Position numbers and translations under genes: made by a program. DNA of 64,000 nucleotides from assembly GCF_004793545.1 (NCBI RefSeq), contig NZ_SRYA01000013.1, positions 46,501 to 110,500 of the forward strand, written 5' to 3'. The DNA comes from Petralouisia muris (lineage in GTDB: Bacteria > Bacillota > Clostridia > Lachnospirales > Lachnospiraceae). The notes beneath the pieces were generated by a model. The model was not told where the DNA came from, did no database searches, and saw only the letters and a list, made by a program, of their open reading frames with translations. Positions 8,857 through 17,723 of the stretch are shown here, piece by piece (position 1 is the first letter of the stretch; each line of letters starts with the position of its first letter).

Positions 8857-9198
8857 TCAAGCTTTTGATTTCAACGAAATTTTTATCATATCCTCTAACT
8901 CCTCTGTAGGCAGCGGATTCCATTCAATCTGCTTCAGCACATCCCGGGTCTGATACTGGTGAAAAGTAATTTGTCTCTGATCACAGTATATATAAACTGC
9001 AAAAATCAGAATTGCAATTACCGTGCGAATCCCCAAGCTTGAGTATTTCATCTCTCCCTCCTGCTCTTCGGAAAAGGAGGAATATCTTCGGAAAGATTCT
9101 TTTCCCTGTTTTTCCGGATGATCCGGATAAAAAGAAGAACGGATTTCATCTACATAGGCTCTTCTTTGGGCTACTGTCTCTTGCATTTGTTTGGTCAT
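8857..9198 (-). CDS. Hypothetical single-pass membrane protein
   Basis: This is a 113-aa protein I do not recognise. Residues 1-50 are polar and acidic/aromatic, residues 56-70 (GIRTVIAILIFAVYIY) form one membrane segment, and a C-terminal domain of about 40 residues follows. CAGGAGA lies 6 bp before the ATG, supporting it as a real gene. It is separated from the downstream radical SAM gene by that gene's own promoter, so it is probably monocistronic. Confidence 0.6.
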   Translation of the reverse strand: MTKQMQETVAQRRAYVDEIRSSFYPDHPEKQGKESFRRYSSFSEEQEGEMKYSSLGIRTVIAILIFAVYIYCDQRQITFHQYQTRDVLKQIEWNPLPTEELEDMIKISLKSKA

Positions 9199-9289
9199 AA
9201 TGTCTCCTGGAATATTATTCTTATTTCTATTGTAGTATCTTATGTCCGGAAAAATACATGTTTTCTTCCTGTTTTAAAATATATTAAAA

Positions 9290-9340
9290 ATTGAAAAACG
9301 GAAGGTCAACATAATATATTTATGTAAACCTTCCGTTTTG
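9290..9340 (-). terminator. Terminator of the histidine operon
   Basis: A 12-bp perfect stem, AAAACGGAAGGT (9295-9306) with ACCTTCCGTTTT (9328-9339), is followed on the minus strand by a U run. It lies 12 bp after the last his gene. Confidence 0.85.
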
Positions 9341-9351
9341 AAACTCTTCGC

Positions 9352-10632
9352 CTAACGCTGACTTAATTCTTCTACAATATCTTCCCAGGTAACGCCCTTT
9401 TCTACCATCAGCACCATCATGTGATAAAGGAAATCAGAAATTTCATATTTAATCTCTTCTTTTTCCGTATTCTTGGAGGCAATGACTATCTCGGTGGCCT
9501 CTTCCCCCAGTTTTTTCAATATTTTGTCAATTCCTTTTTCAAAGAGATAGTTGGTATAGGAGCCGTCCTTGGGATTCTCTTTTCGATCTTTGATGACATC
9601 ATAAACGCTTTCAAAGACCTTCAGCGGATTCTTGGTGGTAAACTCCTTTTTCACAATTTCCTGGAAGAAACAGCTTGTATTTCCGGTATGGCAGGCAGCG
9701 CCTACCTGAGAGACTCTGGCAAGAAGGGTGTCTTTGTCACAGTCTATAGTCAGAGATTTCACATACTGATAGTGTCCTGAGGTTTCCCCTTTGATCCAAA
9801 GTTCATTTCTGCTCCTGCTGTAGTAAGTCATTTTACCCAGGAATAAGGTTGTGTGAAAGGCTTCTTCATTCATATACGCCATCATCAGCACTTCTGACGT
9901 CTGATAATCCTGCACAATTACCGGTATCATGCCGTCAGCATTCAGCTTGAATTCTGACCATTCCATAGAAGTTTCAAATTTTTTCGTCTCAATGCCCTCT
10001 GCCGCAAGCGTTTGCTTTAATTCGGTGACATAAGTATTTGGATCGCTGATGTAAGACCCGCCGATTCCGCTTACCGAATCCTTTTTCAGAATTTCCACCC
10101 AGCGGTCTTTGTCATATCCCTCAATAATCACGCTGAAGGGAAGGTCTGTAATATTTTCCAGGGATTCAATAATCCCTTCATTGAACACAACAAGTTTATG
10201 GACATGCTCGGTAACTTCTTTTCTGTGCTTAAAAATTAAATCTACATTTTCCATGGAAACCAGCATTTTGTCCCGTCCGAACCGTTTGGCGCCTTCTTTG
10301 GCCAATGCAATGGTTTCATGTCTGCCGCTGTCTAAGATGATGCCTTTGCAGCCGGCGTAAATCAGTTTCTTAATATCCTCTAACCGGGAAATGCAGCCGG
10401 CGCCGTAGATGGGAATTTCTACAATTCGGCTTAGTTCTTTTACCGTATGCAAATTGATCTCATGTTCCGTGTCACTGGTTGACAAATCGAAAATATAAAG
10501 CTTATCCACACCGCTGTCATTGTATGTTTTCGCCAGTTCCCGCAGATCTCCAGCGATTTCCGGGTTATTTTTTCCTTTTACTGCCATGCCGTTTTTCAGA
10601 TAAATGGTGGCAATCAGGTTTTTATGTTCCAT
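9352..10632 (-). CDS. hisIE: HisA/HisF-like barrel fused to HisI-HisE (bifunctional His enzyme)
   Basis: This 426-aa protein has three parts. Residues 1-220 are a HisA/HisF-type TIM barrel. Residues 225-330 are phosphoribosyl-AMP cyclohydrolase, with zinc ligands in DCDKDT and [10 protein letters not shown]. Residues 340-426 are phosphoribosyl-ATP pyrophosphatase ([12 protein letters not shown]). The last two catalyse steps 2 and 3 of histidine synthesis. In the barrel the first catalytic Asp (HisF CLDVKDG) aligns with Tyr in TIYLKNG, and the second (VAIDA) with Glu in LVSMEN. The barrel therefore looks non-catalytic. It is the last gene of the his operon, 8 bp after hisB. Confidence 0.9.
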   Translation of the reverse strand: MEHKNLIATIYLKNGMAVKGKNNPEIAGDLRELAKTYNDSGVDKLYIFDLSTSDTEHEINLHTVKELSRIVEIPIYGAGCISRLEDIKKLIYAGCKGIILDSGRHETIALAKEGAKRFGRDKMLVSMENVDLIFKHRKEVTEHVHKLVVFNEGIIESLENITDLPFSVIIEGYDKDRWVEILKKDSVSGIGGSYISDPNTYVTELKQTLAAEGIETKKFETSMEWSEFKLNADGMIPVIVQDYQTSEVLMMAYMNEEAFHTTLFLGKMTYYSRSRNELWIKGETSGHYQYVKSLTIDCDKDTLLARVSQVGAACHTGNTSCFFQEIVKKEFTTKNPLKVFESVYDVIKDRKENPKDGSYTNYLFEKGIDKILKKLGEEATEIVIASKNTEKEEIKYEISDFLYHMMVLMVEKGVTWEDIVEELSQR

Positions 10633-10640
10633 ATTCTCAC

Positions 10641-11234
10641 CTATAAACTACCTTTCGTTGACATAATATCTTTAATTCTGGTATCTTTCCTGGTGGCTTC
10701 ATCCAGCGCCCTTCCGAAAGCTTTAAACAGCCCTTCAATCATATGATGGTTATTGGAGCCGGAAAGAATCTTCATATGCAGGTTCATGCCTGCACTGTAG
10801 GAAACAGCATAGAAAAATTCCCTTACCATTTCAGTATCCATATATCCTACCCGCTCTACGGTAAATTCTCCTTCAAAGGAAAAATAGGGTCTTCCGCTTA
10901 AATCAATGGCGCAGAGCACCAGGGTTTCGTCCATGGGCAGAATGCAGCTTCCGTAACGCTTGATCCCTCTCTTATCCCTCAAGGCAATCCGGATGGCGTT
11001 ACCCAGCACAATCCCGGCGTCTTCAATGGTGTGGTGAGTGTCAACAATCAGGTCCCCTGTTACCTGAACCTTTAAGTCAAAGAAACCATGGCGGGCAAAA
11101 CCCTCCAGCATGTGATCAAAAAAACCAATTCCTGTATTCAATTGAGAGGTTCCGCTGCCATCCAGATTCAAAGTCAGGCTGACGTCGGTTTCTTTCGTCT
11201 TGCGGTGTTGTTTGGCAGTTCTTTCTGCTGGCAT
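10641..11234 (-). CDS. hisB: Imidazoleglycerol-phosphate dehydratase
   Basis: This 197-aa enzyme dehydrates imidazole glycerol phosphate in step 6 of histidine synthesis. Metal-binding signatures are [27 protein letters not shown] and [20 protein letters not shown], each with the expected His/Glu ligands. I set the start at 11234, where GAGGAAAG is close upstream and the sequence opens with [15 protein letters not shown]. An in-frame ATG at 11294 overlaps hisD and adds a non-homologous tail. Confidence 0.95.
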   Translation of the reverse strand: MPAERTAKQHRKTKETDVSLTLNLDGSGTSQLNTGIGFFDHMLEGFARHGFFDLKVQVTGDLIVDTHHTIEDAGIVLGNAIRIALRDKRGIKRYGSCILPMDETLVLCAIDLSGRPYFSFEGEFTVERVGYMDTEMVREFFYAVSYSAGMNLHMKILSGSNNHHMIEGLFKAFGRALDEATRKDTRIKDIMSTKGSL

Positions 11235-11283
11235 TATTCTTTCCTCTTTTCTTTCTATGTGAGAGCCCCAGGGCTGTGATAGA

Positions 11284-12576
11284 TTATTCTTCAAATCTTA
11301 CGTTAATGGAATTTGCATGCGCCGTCAACTGTTCTGAGACAGCAAATTGCACAATATCCTGATAAATCGGTTCCAAAGCCTCTTTTGAATAAGAAATAAT
11401 ACTGGATTTTTTGATAAAATCATCCACGCTCAGCGGGGAGAAAAATTTGGCTGTGCCATTGGTCGGCAATACATGATTGGGGCCGGCAAAATAATCGCCC
11501 AAAGGCTCACTGGCGTATTCACCCAGGAAAATAGCTCCGGCATTTCTGATTTTCATCATGGTTTCAAAAGGATTGGAGGTAAGGATTTCCAAATGCTCGG
11601 AAGCAATTTCATTGGCAGCCTCGATCGCTGCGTCCATGTTTTCCGCAACCAGAATGCACCCATAGTTTTCCAGAGATTTCTCTATAATATCTTTTCTGGA
11701 AAGAACTGCAGTAAACTTGTCCACTTCACAAGATACCTGCTCTGCCAGGGCTTCACTGTCGGTAATTAAAATGGCGCTGGCCAGCTCATCATGCTCTGCC
11801 TGAGACAATAAATCAGCTGCTGCATATCTGGGGTTGGCCGTTTTATCTGCAAGCACCAGAATTTCACTTGGGCCTGCAATAGAGTCAATGCTGACATGGC
11901 CGAAAACGGCTTTCTTGGCAAGGGCCACGTAAATATTGCCGGGTCCTACAATTTTATCCACCTTTGGGATACTCTCTGTGCCGAAGGCCAGCGCTGCCAC
12001 TGCCTGGGCGCCGCCTGCTTTATAAATCTCATCCACGCCGGCCAGGGTTGCCGCTGCTAACGTGGCAGGATTCACTTTACCTTCCCGATCGCAGGGCGTT
12101 GTCATGACAATTTTTCCTACGCCGGCCACTTTTGCCGGAAGCACATTCATAAGAACCGATGAGGGATAGGCCGCCTTACCGCCGGGCACATACACGCCCA
12201 CCCGGGCCAGAGGGGTTACCTTCTGCCCCAGCATAACGCCGTCGGGCCTGCTGTCGAACCAGCTGTATTGTTTCTGTTTCTCATGGTAGGCTTTGATATT
12301 CTCCAAGGCTTTCTTCATGACGTCAATCAGTTTGTTATCGGTCAGCCGATATGCTTCTTCGATTTCTTCTTTGGTTACCCGAACATTGCCGCTGTCTAGT
12401 TTTGCGCCGTCAAACTGTTTCGTAAATGCAAAAAGGGCTTCATCCTTTTTTTCACGCACTTCTTCTATAATATGATGTACCTGTTCTTCATACTGCCGGT
12501 AGCTATTGGGGCTTCGCTTCAGCAAATCTTCCTGCAGATTCTTTCTGGTCTCTTCTGTCAACTTTAATATTCTCAT
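11284..12576 (-). CDS. hisD: Histidinol dehydrogenase
   Basis: This 430-aa zinc enzyme oxidises L-histidinol to histidine with two NAD. Signatures are PGGKAAYPSSVLMN, GPGNIYVALAKK, the conserved SQAEHD segment with catalytic His, and GPNHVLPTNGTAKF. The start at 12576 (MRILKLTEE) is supported by GGAGGAATTT; the ATG at 12588 lies inside that binding site. It follows hisG after about 70 bp. Confidence 0.96.
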   Translation of the reverse strand: MRILKLTEETRKNLQEDLLKRSPNSYRQYEEQVHHIIEEVREKKDEALFAFTKQFDGAKLDSGNVRVTKEEIEEAYRLTDNKLIDVMKKALENIKAYHEKQKQYSWFDSRPDGVMLGQKVTPLARVGVYVPGGKAAYPSSVLMNVLPAKVAGVGKIVMTTPCDREGKVNPATLAAATLAGVDEIYKAGGAQAVAALAFGTESIPKVDKIVGPGNIYVALAKKAVFGHVSIDSIAGPSEILVLADKTANPRYAAADLLSQAEHDELASAILITDSEALAEQVSCEVDKFTAVLSRKDIIEKSLENYGCILVAENMDAAIEAANEIASEHLEILTSNPFETMMKIRNAGAIFLGEYASEPLGDYFAGPNHVLPTNGTAKFFSPLSVDDFIKKSSIISYSKEALEPIYQDIVQFAVSEQLTAHANSINVRFEE

Positions 12577-12647
12577 AAATTCCTCCATAATTCTGAACGG
12601 CAGGGCAACGTCTCTTTTATAAAAATTAAATTTAAATTTATTTAAGC

Positions 12648-13283
12648 TTACAAAACTTCTTTTAAATCCTGAATTATTTTTGTAATTCGCTCGTTTTCCA
12701 TTTTCATGCTGACCTGGTTTACCACCATTCTGGCAGAAAGGGGACAGACTTCTTCCAATACCTGCAGGCCGTTTTCCCGGAGAGTAGAGCCGGTTTCTAC
12801 AATATCCACAATCACTTCCGACAAGCCTACAATGGGCGCCAGTTCAATGGAGCCGTTTAACTTGATAATTTCTACCGTCTGATGTTTCTTATTATAGAAA
12901 TAATTCTTGGCAATTCTCGGATATTTGGTTGCGACGCGGATCAATTCATGATGCTGCAGCAACTCCTGTGCCTCCAGCGGTCCGCAGACGCACATCCGGC
13001 ACTGTCCAAACCCTAAATCCAATACTTCATAGATATTTCTGGCTTCCTCCAAAATAGTATCCTTACCTGCGATTCCGATATCGGCGGCGCCGTATTCCAC
13101 ATAAGTGGGAATATCAGGCCCTTTGGCAAGGAAAAATTTCAATTTCAGTTCTTCGTTCACAAAAATCAGCTTCCGGGTATCCTTATCATTGATTTCCTGA
13201 CAAGTAATTCCTATTTTTTCAAAGGCGCCCAGCGTCTGTTTTGCCAGCCTTCCTTTTCCCAGTGCAAATGTTAAATATCTCAT
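12648..13283 (-). CDS. hisG: ATP phosphoribosyltransferase, short form catalytic subunit
   Basis: This 211-aa short-form HisG catalyses the first, committed step of histidine synthesis and needs HisZ for activity and feedback control. Seen are [16 protein letters not shown] at the start, [18 protein letters not shown] and the PRPP loop [16 protein letters not shown]. It lacks the C-terminal regulatory ACT-like domain, as expected for a HisZ partner. ATGGAGGAAACC precedes the chosen ATG, so the start at 13328 is rejected. Confidence 0.95.
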   Translation of the reverse strand: MRYLTFALGKGRLAKQTLGAFEKIGITCQEINDKDTRKLIFVNEELKLKFFLAKGPDIPTYVEYGAADIGIAGKDTILEEARNIYEVLDLGFGQCRMCVCGPLEAQELLQHHELIRVATKYPRIAKNYFYNKKHQTVEIIKLNGSIELAPIVGLSEVIVDIVETGSTLRENGLQVLEEVCPLSARMVVNQVSMKMENERITKIIQDLKEVL

Positions 13284-13351
13284 GGTTTCCTCCATTCTGT
13301 GCATTTCAGGATCCGCTGTTAAGGACACAGACAGCCTGCGAAAGTCTTTCT

Positions 13352-14539
13352 TTATAAAAACCGAATTGCAGGGATATGCATTCGTTTTGCGTAAGCCTGA
13401 TACTCTTCCCTGGTTTTCGTTTCATCCCAGACCACAAGAGACACAATAATGCCCTGGTTCCGCAGTTGTTCCGCCTGGCGGATTGCGGTTTCCCGCACTG
13501 CCTCACGATATACGATCAAAGTTCCGTTATCTTGTACCGGAATCTGGATTTTCTGTCTGGATAATGCAGCCAGAAGCTGGTCGATTACCACAGCAAATCC
13601 GATAGAAGGAGCGTCTTTGCCAAAATAATGCAGCAGTTTGTCATAACGTCCTCCTTTTACGATGGGTTCTCCGCTTCCAAAGGTATAACCTGCAAATATA
13701 ATACCAGTATAATAATGATAGCTGCTCAGCATACCTGGTTCAATGGATACGTATTTTTCCACACCGTAATAACGTAGAATCTTCATCAGCTTTTCCAGAC
13801 GTTCCAGCGCATTTATAATAACCGGATAATCAGAAGCCAGAGCTTTGGCATGATCTATCATTGCTTCGGTCATGCAGATGCTGCCCAGCATGGAAAACAG
13901 CTCCCTTAACTCCACCGTCAGACATAAGGAGTCCACCAACTCTTCCACTCCGAAGAAATTCTTATTGGAAATCAGTTCCATCAATTCCAGCTTTATGTCC
14001 TCTTTCAGGTCCGCCGCTTTTGCCAGGCCGCGGAAAAAGTCTGCATGACCCACGCCGATTTGAAATTCCTGCAGTCCTGCTGTCTGCAGCGCACGAACCA
14101 CAAGCGCCAGAATTTCTCCGTCTGCATTGACGGAATTATCTCCGATTAATTCTGCGCCCAACTGGGTGGTTTCTTTTAACCGTCCCTGATAGCTGCTGTT
14201 GTTGATGAATGTATTGCCCATATAGCTCAGCCGGACAGGAAAGTTCTCGTCTCCGTAATATTTTGCAGCGCATCTTGCGATGGAAGGGGTGATATCAGGC
14301 CGCAAAACCAGCGTGTTTCCCTCCCGATCAAAAAATTTATAGAGATCCTTGGAAGGGATAGTTCCAATTTCTTTACTGAAAATGTCAAAAAATTCAAAAG
14401 TGGGCGTCTCAATCATATGATATCCGTATTTTTTCAGCAAGGCGTGCAGATTTTCCTGTAAAATTAATTTCCGCGCACATTCTCTGTTATAAATGTCCCG
14501 AACTCCTTCCGGCGTATGTAATAATTTCCGTTCCATCAT
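13352..14539 (-). CDS. hisZ: ATP phosphoribosyltransferase regulatory subunit HisZ
   Basis: This 395-aa histidyl-tRNA synthetase paralogue forms the octameric ATP phosphoribosyltransferase with HisG. Class II core motifs are present ([41 protein letters not shown]), while its place directly before short-form hisG and its shorter length separate it from a true HisS. It is the first gene of the operon, behind a 129-nt leader. Confidence 0.92.
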   Translation of the reverse strand: MMERKLLHTPEGVRDIYNRECARKLILQENLHALLKKYGYHMIETPTFEFFDIFSKEIGTIPSKDLYKFFDREGNTLVLRPDITPSIARCAAKYYGDENFPVRLSYMGNTFINNSSYQGRLKETTQLGAELIGDNSVNADGEILALVVRALQTAGLQEFQIGVGHADFFRGLAKAADLKEDIKLELMELISNKNFFGVEELVDSLCLTVELRELFSMLGSICMTEAMIDHAKALASDYPVIINALERLEKLMKILRYYGVEKYVSIEPGMLSSYHYYTGIIFAGYTFGSGEPIVKGGRYDKLLHYFGKDAPSIGFAVVIDQLLAALSRQKIQIPVQDNGTLIVYREAVRETAIRQAEQLRNQGIIVSLVVWDETKTREEYQAYAKRMHIPAIRFL

Positions 14540-14575
14540 TGATATTGATCCTTTCGTTTGTATAATTTACGGTAT

Positions 14576-14634
14576 CGCTTTTCTATGCTGCAGCGCATAG
14601 GAATTCTTTGAGCACCCTTTCTATTACAAAAGCG
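14576..14634 (-). promoter_or_regulatory. Structured 5' leader of the his operon
   Basis: In the untranslated leader CGCTTTT and AAAAGCG (14576-14582 and 14628-14634) close a domain that contains a perfect 6-bp hairpin, CTATGC..GCATAG (14583-14600). No T-box consensus, His-codon leader peptide or U-rich terminator is visible, so any regulatory mode is unknown. Confidence 0.45.
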
Positions 14635-14674
14635 CTTTAGTATGCTACTATATTACAACATCAAAAACACCCAT

Positions 14675-14703
14675 ATTATATAAAACGCCTAAATGTTTGT
14701 CAA
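14675..14703 (-). promoter_or_regulatory. Consensus sigma-A promoter of the his operon
   Basis: On the minus strand TTGACA (14698-14703), exactly 17 bp, and TATAAT (14675-14680) match consensus in all 12 positions. The -35 box overlaps the stop codon of recU. Confidence 0.85.
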
Positions 14704-15233
14704 CTGCGTTTTTCCAAATCTTGCTGTATCATGTCAAGATAGGGCACCAGAATTCCTCCTTTGGAGGAAATAAAGTATTCCGGCTCTAATTCTTCATAGC
14801 GGAAACTTTTTCTTCCGCCCTCTTTGGCCCGATTCCAGAATTCCATCAGCTTGTTGTGCCGCAGATAATAAAATTCATTTCGGTGGGAATAAAAAATAAT
14901 CAAAAATGAAATTCCCTGCTGCCCTTCAAACTGTTCCATAAAATCAATCTGGTGAGGATGGATATTCTGCAGCGGAAAGGTATCTGTATGGCACTCCTTG
15001 GCGTCAAAGCAGACGGGAATTCCCTGAACTGCCCCGATATAATCTACCGTACTCTTCTGTTCGAAGTAAGCAAGAGTAATGTGCCGGCTGTCTTTGTCAA
15101 TTCGGACCGGAGTGATCGGGGTAGGCACTTTTTGAATCAGTGCAAGCCTGTGTTCCGCATACTTTTCATTGGTGAGGTTAATAAATTCTTCCAGCGTGGA
15201 ACCTCTTAATCCTCTGGAATTCCATGTTGCCAT
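14700..15233 (-). CDS. recU: Holliday junction resolvase RecU
   Basis: This 177-aa RecU resolves Holliday junctions in Firmicutes. It starts MATWNSRGLRGSTLEEFI and has the catalytic block KSTVDYIG and CFDAKEC, matching the Asp...Glu/Asp-x-Lys nuclease residues of the family. HPHQIDFMEQFEGQQGISF follows. The start at 15233 is fixed by GGAGGGAC 6 bp upstream; the frame stays open to 15341 but that part looks like leader. It is unusual in lying beside his genes rather than with a penicillin-binding protein gene. Confidence 0.9.
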   Translation of the reverse strand: MATWNSRGLRGSTLEEFINLTNEKYAEHRLALIQKVPTPITPVRIDKDSRHITLAYFEQKSTVDYIGAVQGIPVCFDAKECHTDTFPLQNIHPHQIDFMEQFEGQQGISFLIIFYSHRNEFYYLRHNKLMEFWNRAKEGGRKSFRYEELEPEYFISSKGGILVPYLDMIQQDLEKRS

Positions 15234-15329
15234 AATTGTCCCTCCCTCCGGCTGCAGGCATATTCCAAATTTCCCTGTCTGGAAAATGCCGAAGCGCCTG
15301 CGCATTCCTGCGTCAAAAAACCTCCATAT

Positions 15330-15335
15330 ATTATA
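15330..15335 (-). promoter_or_regulatory. Extended -10 promoter of recU
   Basis: TATAAT on the minus strand is preceded by TGC, an extended -10. The -35 region (15353-15358) is poor and is overlapped by the left arm of the inverted repeat at 15355. Confidence 0.55.
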
Positions 15336-15354
15336 GCACACTCTTTTCTATTCT

Positions 15355-15400
15355 GCCATATGAAATGACGCAAAGATAAATTTGCAAAATTTCATATGGC
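15355..15400. promoter_or_regulatory. 12-bp perfect inverted repeat, putative operator
   Basis: GCCATATGAAAT (15355-15366) is repeated in inverse as ATTTCATATGGC (15389-15400), with arm centres 34 bp apart, about three helical turns. It lies between the recU promoter and the -10 box (TATACT, 15420-15425) of the six-codon ORF. This is the geometry expected for a dimeric HTH regulator; the adjacent HTH-TPR protein is the natural candidate. Confidence 0.65.
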
Positions 15401-15450
15401 GGCCAAAACGCCTGCCTGCTATACTAAATGCCAGAGGGGAGGTGTAATAC

Positions 15451-15471
15451 ATGGGAAAACCCAAAAAATAA
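15451..15471 (+). CDS. Six-codon ORF MGKPKK
   Basis: ATG at 15451 opens a six-residue ORF that stops with TAA at 15469-15471. It has an excellent ribosome binding site (GAGGGGAGGTG, 7 bp spacing), a -10 box TATACT 25 bp upstream and its own terminator 3 bp downstream, so it is a complete minimal transcription unit. An in-frame TAA just upstream rules out a longer protein. The product has no secretion signal. It could be a signal peptide for the neighbouring regulator, or the transcript could act as a small RNA. Confidence 0.5.
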   Translation: MGKPKK

Positions 15472-15495
15472 ATCCTGCTGAAGCAGGGTTTTTCC
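15471..15495 (+). terminator. Terminator of the six-codon transcript
   Basis: AATCCTGC / GCAGGGTT form an 8-bp stem with a TGAA loop (15471-15490), followed by a T run. A competing pairing exists between GGGAAAACCC inside the ORF (15453-15462) and GGGTTTTTCC (15486-15495). Confidence 0.8.
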
Positions 15496-15542
15496 TGGAA
15501 AACGTGGAAGAAACATATTAATCAGTTTCTTGCAAAGCGTTC

Positions 15543-16469
15543 TTATATAAGGATGCCATAATGTATCATGGCATATTTTTTCACCTGTTCGGCACATTCG
15601 TGCTGATTGATTGCCTGAAAAACGGCAATGCTCTGACCAAAAAATTCTAACGCCACATCATATTGCTCTAACGCTGCCAGCGCACAGGCTTTGTTGCACA
15701 GAAGCATGGGAAATGTATGCAATTTTCCATATTCAATACAGTAATCAATTCCCGCCTGGCAGAGTTTCAGGGCGTCTTTATGCATTCCTTCCCGGCCCAG
15801 CCAGGAAGACAGATTTTGAAGAATCATGGGGTATTTGTCAGATATCTCATCTCCATGCAGGGTGTGTGATTCAATATATTCTTTCAAGCCGTATAACAGC
15901 TGAATCCCTTCCAATACCCTTCCTAAATTGTAATATGCGCAGCCAATATTGTTTAATATTGTAATTTCATGATAAGTCAGCAGCCGGGAACGAATATGAA
16001 TTCCGTCAAAATCAGGCATTGTCATATGAATGGTATGCAAAAGCTCTTTCAGAACCCATTCGGCCTTCTTTCCTTTCTCTTTTTCAATCAGGACTTTTGC
16101 AAAAGCAAGATACTGCTTTTCCATTTTCAAATGAACAGAATTGCCCCTATGGCCCTGTATCCTTGCTTCGATGGAGGCAGCAAGTCTTTCCGCCTGCTCA
16201 AAATCCCTATTTCCAAGGCAGCTGGTCAGCTGCTGCTCAAGTTCATAGCCTTCCCGCTCTTGCCGGTTTAAAAATACGTTATAAATCCGATCCACAATTC
16301 CCAGGCGTTGCAGCAGCCCTTCCAGGATTTTCTTTCCTGGCGTCTGAAGGCCGTTTTCAATCCTGGACAAAGTGGATGCGGTACAGATTCCGTAACAAAG
16401 CTCTTCCTGGGAATAATGCCGACGTTCTCTGGTATCACGGATTAATTCGCCGATGGTATAATATGCCAT
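15543..16469 (-). CDS. XRE-type HTH regulator with TPR domain (RNPP/Rgg-like)
   Basis: This 308-aa protein has an N-terminal helix-turn-helix (residues 5-60: IGELIRDTRERRHYSQEEL, STLSRIENG) and an all-helical TPR-like region to the end (NNIGCAYYNLGRVLEGIQLL, ALKLCQAGIDYCIEYG). The size and layout match peptide-responsive RNPP regulators such as PlcR and Rgg, which bind imported short peptides in the TPR groove. It converges on the six-codon ORF and lies beside a 12-bp inverted repeat. That it senses a peptide is inference. Confidence 0.85.
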   Translation of the reverse strand: MAYYTIGELIRDTRERRHYSQEELCYGICTASTLSRIENGLQTPGKKILEGLLQRLGIVDRIYNVFLNRQEREGYELEQQLTSCLGNRDFEQAERLAASIEARIQGHRGNSVHLKMEKQYLAFAKVLIEKEKGKKAEWVLKELLHTIHMTMPDFDGIHIRSRLLTYHEITILNNIGCAYYNLGRVLEGIQLLYGLKEYIESHTLHGDEISDKYPMILQNLSSWLGREGMHKDALKLCQAGIDYCIEYGKLHTFPMLLCNKACALAALEQYDVALEFFGQSIAVFQAINQHECAEQVKKYAMIHYGILI

Positions 16470-16532
16470 GGCTCATAAACTCCTTTCCGCAAAATTTTTC
16501 CTTTCTTATCATACCCAGTCTGTTCTTTTTTG

Positions 16533-17720
16533 TCAACGAAGTATTTCTTCCTTAATCTGCAGCTGAATGACAAAGGATTTTACACTGCCCTCTTCTTCCT
16601 CCTGATTCAGCGTAAGGCTTCCTTCGTGCATGGAAATGATTTTATGGGCAATGCATAAACCCAATCCGCTGCCGCCTCTGCTTCGGCGGGATTCATCTCC
16701 TGAGACGAAAGGGTCAAAAATATATTTTGCAGTCTCAGGCGGTATCACGGGCCCGTTATCGCTGATACGGATGGTTATAGTTTCATCCTCCTCTTTTGCC
16801 TTTATCCAGACAGCCGTTCCCCTGGGATTATGCCGGACGGCATTGTTCAGTAAATTGGAAATCACCCGCTCAAACTGCAGCTTATCCACAGAAAACCAAA
16901 GAGACTCTTCTGGAATGTCTGCAAAAACTTCCATCTCTTTTTCTTCAAAGTCCAGATACAGATCTGCGACGCATTTCCTCAAAAGCTCCCACAGATTTTC
17001 CCTGGATTTTTTTAGCTGATATCCCTCGCTGTCCAGTTTTACATACTCAAACAAAAGGCTGATCAGACCATTCATCTGCATGGACTTCCCATAGATGGCT
17101 TCCAGATATTCCTGAACCGGGGCATCCCGCTCTTCCAGCAGCGCCCTGGCATAGCCGGCTACCGTTGTCATGGGAGTTTTCAGATCGTGGGCCACGTCAG
17201 ACAGCAGGAGATTTCTCCTTCTGTCATATTCCTCCCGCTGCTGCCGCTCCTGCTCTTTTAACTGCCGGATATGAAGCTCTGCCATTCTGCTGAACAAAAG
17301 AGCTGCGATCAAATAAGGAAGAAGCAGCGTAATGATAATAATAATTGTTAAAAGGGCTGTTCCCATCAGGTAAATCTGTGTTTCCCGTCCGGACATATGG
17401 CTGGTCCGTTCGGAAAGATACTCCGTCAGCCTGCTTCCGGCAAAGTGTTCGGCAGCGCCCTGCAGCCCAACCCCTGCAATGCCGGGAAAGTGACTGCCGA
17501 AGCCTGTGACAGATAAATACAGCACACCCCGGATCAGCAGTCCAAGGGTCTGTTCCTGTTCCCAGTCTGCCATAAAAAATCCGATGTGGAACACTTCTTC
17601 CAGCCAGGGATAAACGATTCTGCTATAAAAAAGATTCAGCAGGCTTTCGCTGAGGGACACCAGAATCAACAGTAATAAAAACCGGCGGATGAAAAACCAT
17701 TTCCAGGTATTATGCTTCAT
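16533..17720 (-). CDS. Sensor histidine kinase
   Basis: This 395-aa membrane kinase has one membrane helix near residues 10-30, an external domain of about 85 residues, and a second helix near 118-142. A linker leads to the H-box SDVAHDLKTPMTTVAGYARAL and the ATPase domain (N-box NLLNNAVRHNPRG, G1 ISDNGPVIP, G2 GGSGLGLCIAHKI). It starts 3 bp after the response regulator stop, so they form a pair. The signal is unknown; the closest group by feel is VanS-like kinases sensing cell-envelope stress. Confidence 0.92.
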   Translation of the reverse strand: MKHNTWKWFFIRRFLLLLILVSLSESLLNLFYSRIVYPWLEEVFHIGFFMADWEQEQTLGLLIRGVLYLSVTGFGSHFPGIAGVGLQGAAEHFAGSRLTEYLSERTSHMSGRETQIYLMGTALLTIIIIITLLLPYLIAALLFSRMAELHIRQLKEQERQQREEYDRRRNLLLSDVAHDLKTPMTTVAGYARALLEERDAPVQEYLEAIYGKSMQMNGLISLLFEYVKLDSEGYQLKKSRENLWELLRKCVADLYLDFEEKEMEVFADIPEESLWFSVDKLQFERVISNLLNNAVRHNPRGTAVWIKAKEEDETITIRISDNGPVIPPETAKYIFDPFVSGDESRRSRGGSGLGLCIAHKIISMHEGSLTLNQEEEEGSVKSFVIQLQIKEEILR

Positions 17721-17723
17721 TGT

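Noticed and set aside
14540..14703. T-box riboswitch upstream of hisZ
   Set aside because: The leader is short and lacks a recognisable T-box sequence and terminator/antiterminator pair.
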